From: Opitutia bacterium
GTDB taxonomy: Bacteria; Verrucomicrobiota; Verrucomicrobiia; Opitutales; UBA953
NCBI GenBank assembly: GCA_003485955.1
Contig: DNHH01000094.1
Span: 375-7,807 of the forward strand
Direction of reading: 5' to 3'
DNA: 7,433 nucleotides
Positions 1-5,637 of this stretch are shown piece by piece. The notes below the pieces were generated by a model. It saw only the letters and a program-made list of their open reading frames with translations. It made no database searches and was not told the origin of the DNA. Within the stretch, counting starts at the first letter, position 1, and every line of letters starts with the position of its first letter. The position numbers and the translations under genes are program-made.

Positions 1-5
1 CACCC

Positions 6-104
6 ATGGGAAGCCTCAAGAAGAAACGTCGCTTAAAGATGAACAAGCATAAGCGTCGTAAACGTTCCAAGAACTCGCGCCATAAGAAGCGCTTGTGGGG
101 TTGA
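6..104 (+). CDS. bS22-like small ribosomal protein (AURKAIP1/COX24 domain), 32 aa
   Basis: This is a very short reading frame, ATG at 6 to TGA at 102-104. It begins MGSLKKKRRLKMNKHKRRKR and ends LWG. Of 32 residues, 10 are Lys, 7 Arg and 2 His, and there are no acidic residues. The composition and the opening 'MGS..KKRR..M.K.K.RK' match, from memory, the family annotated as AURKAIP1/COX24 domain proteins. That family includes mycobacterial 30S protein bS22 and the C-terminus of mitochondrial mS38. Family members bind rRNA in the small ribosomal subunit, so a ribosomal role is inferred here. Arg and Lys codons are almost all CGT/CGC and AAG, as in highly expressed genes. A strong terminator follows within 30 bp, supporting a real transcription unit. 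Only 5 bp of upstream sequence is visible, so an earlier in-frame start cannot be excluded, though the MGS opening argues for this one. Confidence 0.85.
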   Translation: MGSLKKKRRLKMNKHKRRKRSKNSRHKKRLWG

Positions 105-131
105 GCCTTTAAAGGGCTTTCCCTGTTTATC

Positions 132-159
132 AAGGCGACCTTTACGGGTCGCTTTTTTT
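132..159 (+). terminator. Intrinsic terminator after the bS22-like gene
   Basis: A stem GCGACC (135-140) pairs with GGTCGC (147-152) around a 6-base loop. The stem is extended outward by A-T and G-T pairs and is followed by seven T residues (153-159). It lies 27 bp after the miniprotein stop and separates that unit from the glycoside hydrolase gene. Confidence 0.85.
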
Positions 160-206
160 GTTATTTTCTATGTCGGCAGGGTTCAGGTGTTTTGCCTATA
201 TACGCC

Positions 207-2708
207 ATGGTTCGAACACTCTTGTTTTCCTGTTTAGCTTCTATCGTATCAGCCCAAGACATTGCCTTTGCGGGCAAAGACCCGGGGGTAGCGTCTGCGA
301 GCGTGAGGAATCAGAGTGAGTCCGGCAGAAGTATACTCAGTTTAGGTAATGGAGCAATCTCCGCAACCTGGGATGTGGCTGACGGCAAATTGCGTCCCTC
401 GAGTGTGACGAATCAGCTGACAGGTTTTAAAATTGAACAATCAGGTGCAGAACTTTTTCGCCTAACCACTCAGGCGCCAGCTCCTTTACCCTCACAAATT
501 GAAGCCAGTGTTGTTCTTGAGGAAACGCGAGTTGTCGTCGTCGTCAGCAAGCCGGGCTCAGTACCCGTCGAAGTTGCAACGTTTCCACGCAAAGATTTTT
601 TGGGCGAGCCGAAGCTTGTGCGCTGCGGGAAGATGAATTTAAAAGCTGAGGCGAAAAATAATCCAGATGGAGGCCCTGTCGGCCATTGCACGATCGAAAT
701 GCTCCGTCCGGCGAATAATAGTATCGCTGGAGTTATTTCATTCAATGGTCCAGCTCACCATGCGGCTGTACGTGAGTTTGCCTTTCCGAAGGGCACGCGA
801 GTGGTAACTGCCCGTATCGATAAAGATACTGACCAAGGCATGTCGTGGGGTCCTGGCTTGGCGCTTGTCTGGGAAGAGGGTAAAAAATTTATCCTGGTAG
901 GCGTGCGAAATGCGAAGGGCACTCTCAACGTCACTACAGTTTCGGGCGAGCGCGAGGTGACCCCGCAGCTATCACCATACCCTGCCGGCGATCAGTTGGC
1001 GTCGAATTTCCGCTTGGTGACTGCACCGCGTATTAGCCGCCTAACGCCCATGCCCAAGAGCAGTCGTATGGCTGAGGCTATTTCGGGGGCTGCCCTTGAA
1101 GCAGAACTCATTTCCGCTTCAGGATTACGTGTGCTGTGGCGCGCAGAGTTGCGTGATGGCTCAAATTATTTTCGGCAAACCCTACGCCTAGTATCTCCCC
1201 AAAGCCTCGTGGTTCTGCATGGGGTTGAGATGAATGAGTTAAAGTTGCCCAACGCTGCTGTCATTGGATCTGTACCAGGTTCTCCTGTAGCCGGGAGTGG
1301 ATTCTTTGTGGGCATCGAAATGCCAGGAACAACTCAGTTTGTTGATCCTGAGGGCGTACGTCAGGGCTTCGCCTGCGAGTTAAAAATCGAGAAGGATCAG
1401 GCCTATGCCTTCGGCTCAGTCGTTGGTGTTGCGGTTGAGGGTCAATTGCGACGGGGCTTCTTGCGTTATATTGAGCGTGAACGTGCGCGTGCTTCGCAGC
1501 CTTTCTTGCATTACAACTGTTGGTACGACCTTGGCTATGGTGTGAATCGTCAAGGAATGTTGGATGTGGTGAAGGCATTTGATGCCGAACTTGTGCGAAA
1601 GCGCGGCGTGCCGGTGAAGGCCTATCTCGTTGATGATGGCTGGGATGATTTCTCGCTGGGGCTTTGGGCGGATAATCTAAAGCGATTCCCTGGTGGCCTT
1701 GCAGGCCTGGGGGCCGAGATGGCTAAGGTCGACGCGCACCTTGGTATCTGGATTTCACCGCTGGGTGGCTATGGCGGGGATAAAGAACGTACGGCACATG
1801 CACAGCGCATGGGATTAATTCCCCCTCAGGCAAAATTGGACTTAGCTTATCCCGGTTACCGCAAATGGTTTGAAGAGCGCTGCCTGCAGTTGATGCGTCA
1901 GGCGGGAGTTAATGCATTTAAGTGGGACAAGGCTGGCGAAGGCGTAAGCCCTCACTTCATGGCTCTTCTGGAAGTTGCACGTCGTTTGCGCGTCGAAAAT
2001 CCATCGTTATTTATTAACGTGACCGTTGGCACATGGCCTTCGCCGTTTTGGCTCAATCACATTGATTCTACTTGGCGCAACAACAGCTCAGATGTTGGTT
2101 GGGTAGGGCAGGGTGATGATCGCGAAAAATGGTTAACCTTCCGCGATGGCTATTGCCGAAAACTCTTTGTCGAAAAGTCGCCGCTGTATCCACTGAACTC
2201 CGTGATGCACCATGGCATTGTTCATGGCCGTGCTTTCCAGGGAGAAAAAGTTGGTAAAGTTGGTCCGGATTTAAAAAACGAGGCCCGGTCCTATTTTGCG
2301 AATGGGGCAATGCTCCAGGAGCTATACTTAACCCCGTCGATGATGACGGCGGCTTCGTGGGATGCCGTGGCCGAGGGTGCGAAGTGGGCGCATGCCCGAG
2401 CCGATGTCTTGCGTGATGCTCACTGGGTTGGTGGAGATCCGCTCAAGCTTGAGCCCTATGGTTATGCCGCATGGGCACCTCGCCAGGGTACCTTGATGGT
2501 GCGTAACCCTAGTGAGACCCCTAAAGACATATCGCTTGAGGCCGGTGAGGTCTTTGACTTACCAGCAGGTGTTCCGGGGGTCTTTGACCTCCGTAGCCCT
2601 TATGCCGATCAGCGCCTTAAAACCCTCACCTTGAGTCGGGGCGAGGCGGTTAAGGTAACGTTACAGCCCTTTGAGGTGCTTGTTTTTGACGCTATCCCTC
2701 GAAAGTAA
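207..2708 (+). CDS. Secreted clan GH-D glycoside hydrolase, GH36 alpha-galactosidase-like
   Basis: The product is 833 aa from ATG 207; an in-frame TTG at 192 would add five residues. Residues 1-16 form a short signal peptide with likely cleavage after VSA, so it acts outside the cytoplasm. Residues about 17-435 look like the N-terminal beta-sandwich of GH36 proteins. A TIM barrel follows, with YLVDDGWDDF near 473-482 and IWISPLGGYGG downstream. FKWDKAG contains D574, the expected nucleophile (compare KWD in GH36). NNSSDVG contains D629, the expected acid/base, 55 residues later, similar to known GH36 spacing. PLYPLNSVMHHG (from 659) and ELYLTP (about 706) are further barrel-end motifs, and a small C-terminal beta domain ends the protein. 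The retaining alpha-glycosidase mechanism is inferred from the family. The substrate (alpha-galactoside, alpha-GalNAc or other) cannot be read from sequence. Relatives in Verrucomicrobiota and Planctomycetota are, from memory, sometimes mislabelled 'enterotoxin'. It stands alone between two ribosomal protein genes, with no clear Shine-Dalgarno site. Confidence 0.85.
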   Translation: MVRTLLFSCLASIVSAQDIAFAGKDPGVASASVRNQSESGRSILSLGNGAISATWDVADGKLRPSSVTNQLTGFKIEQSGAELFRLTTQAPAPLPSQIEASVVLEETRVVVVVSKPGSVPVEVATFPRKDFLGEPKLVRCGKMNLKAEAKNNPDGGPVGHCTIEMLRPANNSIAGVISFNGPAHHAAVREFAFPKGTRVVTARIDKDTDQGMSWGPGLALVWEEGKKFILVGVRNAKGTLNVTTVSGEREVTPQLSPYPAGDQLASNFRLVTAPRISRLTPMPKSSRMAEAISGAALEAELISASGLRVLWRAELRDGSNYFRQTLRLVSPQSLVVLHGVEMNELKLPNAAVIGSVPGSPVAGSGFFVGIEMPGTTQFVDPEGVRQGFACELKIEKDQAYAFGSVVGVAVEGQLRRGFLRYIERERARASQPFLHYNCWYDLGYGVNRQGMLDVVKAFDAELVRKRGVPVKAYLVDDGWDDFSLGLWADNLKRFPGGLAGLGAEMAKVDAHLGIWISPLGGYGGDKERTAHAQRMGLIPPQAKLDLAYPGYRKWFEERCLQLMRQAGVNAFKWDKAGEGVSPHFMALLEVARRLRVENPSLFINVTVGTWPSPFWLNHIDSTWRNNSSDVGWVGQGDDREKWLTFRDGYCRKLFVEKSPLYPLNSVMHHGIVHGRAFQGEKVGKVGPDLKNEARSYFANGAMLQELYLTPSMMTAASWDAVAEGAKWAHARADVLRDAHWVGGDPLKLEPYGYAAWAPRQGTLMVRNPSETPKDISLEAGEVFDLPAGVPGVFDLRSPYADQRLKTLTLSRGEAVKVTLQPFEVLVFDAIPRK

Positions 2709-2714
2709 GGCACT

Positions 2715-2750
2715 GAAGCCCTTTTCACCTTGCTCGGTGGCTGGGGCTTC
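2715..2750 (+). promoter_or_regulatory. Two-part hairpin between the hydrolase gene and rpmG
   Basis: GAAGCCC (2715-2721) pairs with GGGCTTC (2744-2750). An inner CACC (2726-2729) pairs with GGTG (2736-2739), with roughly symmetric internal loops of four bases on each side. No T-run follows, so it is not a standard intrinsic terminator. It sits 31 bp before the rpmG start and 6 bp after the hydrolase stop. It could stabilise or attenuate the mRNA or form part of the rpmG leader. Its role is inferred only from base pairing. Confidence 0.45.
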
Positions 2751-2781
2751 CTATCAAGAACCCTCTTAACACCTTACAACT

Positions 2782-2952
2782 ATGGCCCGCGAAATCATCA
2801 TCCTCGAGTGCACTGAAGCCCGTAAAGAGAAGAAGAACCCTTCTCGCTACATGTCGACTCGCAACAAGAAGACCAAGCAAGAGAAGGTCGAGAAGCTTAA
2901 GTATAATCCTTCGTTGCGGCGCCATACCCTCCACAAAGAGATTAAGGGATAA
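2782..2952 (+). CDS. rpmG: 50S ribosomal protein bL33
   Basis: The product is 56 aa, opening MAREIIILECTEARKEKKNP and closing YNPSLRRHTLHKEIKG. The core 'SRYMSTRNKKT' and the closing 'YNP.LRRHTLHKEIK' are diagnostic of bL33, a small component of the large ribosomal subunit near the tRNA exit site. Length matches the family (50-56 aa). Zinc-binding bL33 has four cysteines as two CxxC pairs; here only C10 remains, so this is the zinc-independent (C-minus) form. Codon use is strongly biased to AAG, CGC/CGT and GAG, fitting high expression. The 12 bases GCACTGAAGCCC covering codons 10-13 also occur just upstream at 2710-2721. No Shine-Dalgarno sequence precedes the ATG. The gene is followed after 21 bp by a strong terminator. 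Confidence 0.96.
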   Translation: MAREIIILECTEARKEKKNPSRYMSTRNKKTKQEKVEKLKYNPSLRRHTLHKEIKG

Positions 2953-2973
2953 TCTCCCAATCTGCTTTGTCGC

Positions 2974-3004
2974 AAAAAGGCCGTCCTTCTGGACGGCCTT
3001 TTTT
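2974..3004. terminator. Strong bidirectional intrinsic terminator between rpmG and the convergent small gene
   Basis: An 8-bp perfect GC-rich stem, GGCCGTCC (2979-2986) with GGACGGCC (2991-2998), encloses a TTCT tetraloop. It is flanked by A5 on the left (2974-2978) and T6 on the right (2999-3004). Read on the plus strand it ends the rpmG transcript. Read on the minus strand the A-run becomes a U-run, so it can also end the transcript of the gene stopping at 3014. Confidence 0.93.
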
Positions 3005-3013
3005 ATGGCTACG

Positions 3014-3208
3014 TTATTTATTTTTACGTCGGGCCGAACGCCACATGGCCCGGTGATTGCGAATCCAATCGAGCAAGGCACGTTCAAAGCCTATATCTCG
3101 TCCAGCCTTTTCAGACTCGATCCACTTATGGCGGAGAATTTCGTCTTTTTCGGCTAAGAACTCAGCGTAGAGTGACGACGATGTGGTCAGCGGGTCTCCA
3201 CTGTTCAT
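3014..3208 (-). CDS. Conserved small helical protein of unknown function, downstream of mrp
   Basis: The product is 64 aa from the ATG at 3208. An in-frame TTG at 3259 (81 aa) and a GTG at 3232 are possible earlier starts. I prefer the ATG because the TTG lies inside the T-run of a possible terminator and the extra residues look random. Residues 13-64 appear wholly helical and end in a basic tail, RSARRKNK. The central motif HKWIESEKAGRDIGFERAL (27-45) has the look of a conserved core. From memory it resembles a 'H(R/K)W..SE.AGRD.G.E.A' motif in DUF4032-type proteins, but I cannot confirm homology. No signal peptide, membrane segment or metal-ligand pattern is visible. It lies on the same strand as mrp, 67 bp after it, and converges on the bidirectional terminator beside rpmG. 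Function is unknown. Confidence 0.75.
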   Translation of the reverse strand: MNSGDPLTTSSSLYAEFLAEKDEILRHKWIESEKAGRDIGFERALLDWIRNHRAMWRSARRKNK

Positions 3209-3257
3209 GCCCGGCTGGACACTCGTATTCACGTCTTTACAGTGTGAATTTCCCCCC

Positions 3258-3281
3258 AAAAAGCAACCGCCTTGGTTACTG
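3258..3281 (-). terminator. Possible weak terminator overlapping the mrp stop codon
   Basis: On the minus strand GTAACC (3279-3274) can pair with GGTTGC (3268-3263), including one G-U pair, around a 5-base loop. Five T residues (3262-3258) follow. The stem is short and AU-containing and includes the mrp stop codon. It may only partly reduce transcription into the small downstream gene. Confidence 0.3.
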
Positions 3282-4349
3282 TCCTAGAAGCTGCAAAAGA
3301 CGTAGTCCTAGGGCATGGAATGCCCTTCCAGAAGGTGAATCTGGGTGGCTAATGACCACGGGGATGCCGTAATCGCCGCCTTGGCGGACATTTGGGTCTA
3401 GTGGGACTTCCCCCAAGAATTCGGTATCCAGTTGTGCCGCAACTTTTTGACCTCCGCCTTGACCGAAGAGGTATTGGCGCCGCCCTTGGTCATCTTCGAA
3501 GTAGCTCATATTTTCGATAACGCCGAGGATCGGTACATTTACTTTTCCAAACATAGCTGCACCGCGTAGTGCGACGGTAACTGCTGCCGTCTGCGGGGTG
3601 GTGACAATCACGGCGCCAGCCAAGGCCATCGATTGAGCAATGGAAAGCTGTGCGTCACCGGTGCCTGGCGGAAGGTCAACGAGTAGGACGTCGAGTTCAC
3701 CCCAGCGGACGTTGGAAGCGAATTGAGAAATTGTCTTCATAATCATCGGCCCACGCCAGATGACTGGAGCATCTTCATCAATAAGTAGTCCCATCGAGAT
3801 GGTTTTAACGCCAAAGTTTTCTGGGGGTAAAAGTACGTCGCCCTCAATCTGGGGTCGGCCACGCACGCCCAGCATTAACGGCACGGAAGGGCCATAAATA
3901 TCACAGTCCATCAGGCCGACCTGACCAGGTTTTCCGCGATCACTGAGGATGCGAGCAAGTGCGACCGCCAGGTTGACCGAGGCTGTCGATTTTCCGACGC
4001 CACCTTTTCCGCTAGCAACGGCTACGATAGCTTTGACTTTACCCACTCCGGCTTCCGAGGTGGGTCCAGTGACGACTTGGGCGGCGGTAGGGCTGGTTTT
4101 AGGGACGGTTACGGTTAAGGCAATTTCGGGAGTGATAAAGCCGGCTTGAAGCAGAGCGGTCTCCACTTCGGCATAGAGTTTCTTGGGGATTTCAGGATCG
4201 GCTGTCGTTACGGACAACCCCACGACAACCTTACCCCCTGCGGAAACCTCTATGCCTTTTACCAGACCGAAAGAAACGATATCGCGACTAAACCCTGGGT
4301 ACCGGACGGTACGGAGGGCCTGTTGAGCGGTAGCAGTATCGAGAGCCAT
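3276..4349 (-). CDS. mrp: Mrp/NBP35 (ApbC) family P-loop ATPase lacking the CxxC motif
   Basis: The product is 357 aa, the usual length for bacterial Mrp. Residues about 5-83 form the N-terminal DUF59/MIP18-like domain. The ATPase domain follows with deviant Walker A GKGGVGKST (114-122), MDCDIYGPSVPLMLG (147-161), PVIWRGPM (195-202) and VDLPPGTGD (224-232). The C-terminal part carries LFGQGGG, EVPLDPNVRQGGDYG and PVV. Family members are cytoplasmic dimers that carry or insert Fe-S clusters. The cluster is normally held by a CxxC just after 'ENMSYF'. Here that segment reads ENMSYFEDDQGRRQYLFG and has no cysteine. The only cysteine in the whole protein is C149, so the classical cluster site is absent. 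Comparable cysteine-less Mrp proteins are, from memory, known in other phyla, so it need not be inactive. The ATG at 4349 has no Shine-Dalgarno site. The gene is divergent from the tolB-like gene and upstream of a small same-strand gene. Confidence 0.93.
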   Translation of the reverse strand: MALDTATAQQALRTVRYPGFSRDIVSFGLVKGIEVSAGGKVVVGLSVTTADPEIPKKLYAEVETALLQAGFITPEIALTVTVPKTSPTAAQVVTGPTSEAGVGKVKAIVAVASGKGGVGKSTASVNLAVALARILSDRGKPGQVGLMDCDIYGPSVPLMLGVRGRPQIEGDVLLPPENFGVKTISMGLLIDEDAPVIWRGPMIMKTISQFASNVRWGELDVLLVDLPPGTGDAQLSIAQSMALAGAVIVTTPQTAAVTVALRGAAMFGKVNVPILGVIENMSYFEDDQGRRQYLFGQGGGQKVAAQLDTEFLGEVPLDPNVRQGGDYGIPVVISHPDSPSGRAFHALGLRLLQLLGQ

Positions 4350-4425
4350 GGTGTGAGGTTGAAGTCGGGGGGACTTTCGTCATTAAGTTGAGGCCTAACG
4401 TCGCTATTCCAACACCTTTTCCACC
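4350..4425. promoter_or_regulatory. Divergent intergenic region carrying the start signals of mrp and the tolB-like gene
   Basis: These 76 bp separate two divergent start codons and should hold both promoters. On the plus strand TTGAAG (4359-4364) and CATTAA (4381-4386) are 16 bp apart, but the second box is a poor match to a -10 element. I see no convincing minus-strand promoter or operator. The last bases before ATG 4426 are pyrimidine- and A-rich, with no Shine-Dalgarno motif. Confidence 0.35.
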
Positions 4426-5634
4426 ATGCGAACCTCTTTCTTTCTATTCTTCAGCTTCCTCGCCATTGGGCAGCTCCCTGCGCAAGTTCGAGTTGAGCAG
4501 GATGTGAATGCAGAATTAGCTGCGCAGAGAATTCAAGTTGAAGTGCGCGGTACAGATGCTGAAGTCGTCTCACTTGTGCGCGCCGCGTTGGCGATGCACG
4601 GAAACTTCACTGTCGTCAGTTCAGGTTCTGTTCGTGTCACCGTTGATCGTGCCGGTAACACGGCACGGGTTAGTTGCGAGAATCCATCGTTTGCGTTTAA
4701 TACAGAAATTCAAGGACGCGACGTTTCGGAAATTTCTCTGCAAGCAGCAGATGCAACGGTAGTCGGTCTCGGCCGTCGTTTTAATTTGAAGCCGCTGTTT
4801 GCTAGCACGCGTATCGCCTTTCTTTCAACCTTTGGCGGCGGTAAGCGTGATGTCTATGCGGGAAGTCTTTTAATGAACAATGTGAGGCCGCTCACTCAAC
4901 TGCGTTGTGAAAATCTTGGTCCACGCTGGTCGGCTGATGGTAACCGTGTTGCTTTTGTGAGTTATGCTAAAGGGTTACCCGACCTCTACATCGCTCCTTA
5001 CCCCTTTGGAGAAGCCCGTCCATTGATTGCCGGTATGCGCGGAAGTCTTACAGGTGGTTCGGCTTCACCTGATGGTTCACGTCTTGCTTTTTGTTCTTCA
5101 AACCAAGGTAAGACCCTTGATTTATACGTGAGTGACGCCAACGGCGGCGCGCGACGTTGCATCCTGCGTACAGATGACCGGGTGGAGTCAGATGCTTCAT
5201 GGTCGCCTGATACGACGCAGATTGTTTTTGCCTCAGGTTCAAGCGGGTCGCCACGTCTCTACATCATTCCTGCGACAGGAGGCAGCCCAACTCAGCTTTC
5301 CACTGGGGGAGGTTATGCCAGTGAGCCGTGTTGGAATCGTGCTGATCGTAACCTTATTTGTTTCACGCAGGCCTCTGAAGGCACCAACAGTGTAGCGGTT
5401 CTTGATTTGGCCAAGGGCGCCCTCACTGTTGCTGCTCAAGGCACCGGCGGCGTGGCGTATTCGCGTGGTGCTTGGTGTGCGGATGGACGTCACCTCGTTG
5501 TTCAATCTCAACAGCGCGCGGGCGACCGTTACTGGCTTTCGTTGGCAGATAGCGCGACTGGCAAAATCACCCGACTAACAGGTGACCAGTTGAAGTCTTG
5601 CTTGCAGCCCGATTGCTGGTTCCCGCGTCGTTAA
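4426..5634 (+). CDS. Secreted TolB-like beta-propeller protein
   Basis: The product is 402 aa. Residues 1-19 form a signal peptide (MRTSFFLFFSFLAIG..., cleavage likely after LPA), so it is periplasmic. Residues 20-127 form an N-terminal domain in the position of TolB D1 but with little recognisable sequence, ending in STRIAF like the RTRIAY junction of TolB. The rest is a beta-propeller with PD40/WD40-like repeats: WSADGNRVAFVS (168-179), ASPDGSRLAFCSS (213-225), WSPDTTQIVFASG (259-271), WNRADRNLICFT (303-314) and WCADGRHLVVQS (350-361). With a first blade around 129-160 this gives about six blades, as in TolB. TolB works with Pal and TolQRA in envelope stability. No tolQ, tolR, tolA or pal gene is next to it here, so the gene symbol is withheld. 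The C-terminus has several Cys (C392, C397) not typical of TolB. It ends 3 bp from the convergent permease gene. Confidence 0.85.
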   Translation: MRTSFFLFFSFLAIGQLPAQVRVEQDVNAELAAQRIQVEVRGTDAEVVSLVRAALAMHGNFTVVSSGSVRVTVDRAGNTARVSCENPSFAFNTEIQGRDVSEISLQAADATVVGLGRRFNLKPLFASTRIAFLSTFGGGKRDVYAGSLLMNNVRPLTQLRCENLGPRWSADGNRVAFVSYAKGLPDLYIAPYPFGEARPLIAGMRGSLTGGSASPDGSRLAFCSSNQGKTLDLYVSDANGGARRCILRTDDRVESDASWSPDTTQIVFASGSSGSPRLYIIPATGGSPTQLSTGGGYASEPCWNRADRNLICFTQASEGTNSVAVLDLAKGALTVAAQGTGGVAYSRGAWCADGRHLVVQSQQRAGDRYWLSLADSATGKITRLTGDQLKSCLQPDCWFPRR

Positions 5635-5637
5635 GGC

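Noticed and set aside
105..123. Palindrome CCTTTAAAGG and GGG-CTTT-CCC just after the miniprotein stop as a regulatory element
   Set aside because: The first has no loop and the second has only a 3-bp stem. The real terminator lies immediately downstream.
173..202. Promoter TCGGCA - 18 bp - TATATA giving a leaderless hydrolase message
   Set aside because: Each box matches consensus at only four of six positions, and the expected start would fall at or just past the ATG. Too weak to annotate.
192..206. TTG at 192 as the start of the glycoside hydrolase
   Set aside because: The ATG at 207 gives a compact signal peptide with a good VSA cleavage site. The five extra residues add nothing recognisable, although a weak CAGGG (177-181) upstream of the TTG keeps it possible.
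207..260. Hydrolase as a lipoprotein because of C9 in the signal peptide
   Set aside because: The residues before C9 (LFS) do not form a good lipobox and the hydrophobic stretch before it is too short.
1261..1578. Minus-strand 105-codon frame inside the hydrolase gene
   Set aside because: It is a shadow of the hydrolase reading frame, with His/Pro/Arg-rich low-quality composition and no recognisable domain. The same applies to the other frames lying opposite or within the named genes.
2686..2757. Promoter for rpmG (TTGACG at 2686-2691, or TTGCTC/TATCAA at 2730-2757)
   Set aside because: TTGACG has no -10 box at proper spacing, and the second pair matches the consensus poorly.
2725..3087. 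Minus-strand 120-codon frame over rpmG and its terminator
   Set aside because: It runs antisense through rpmG and across a strong terminator, and overlaps the small gene at 3014-3208. The translation resembles no family.
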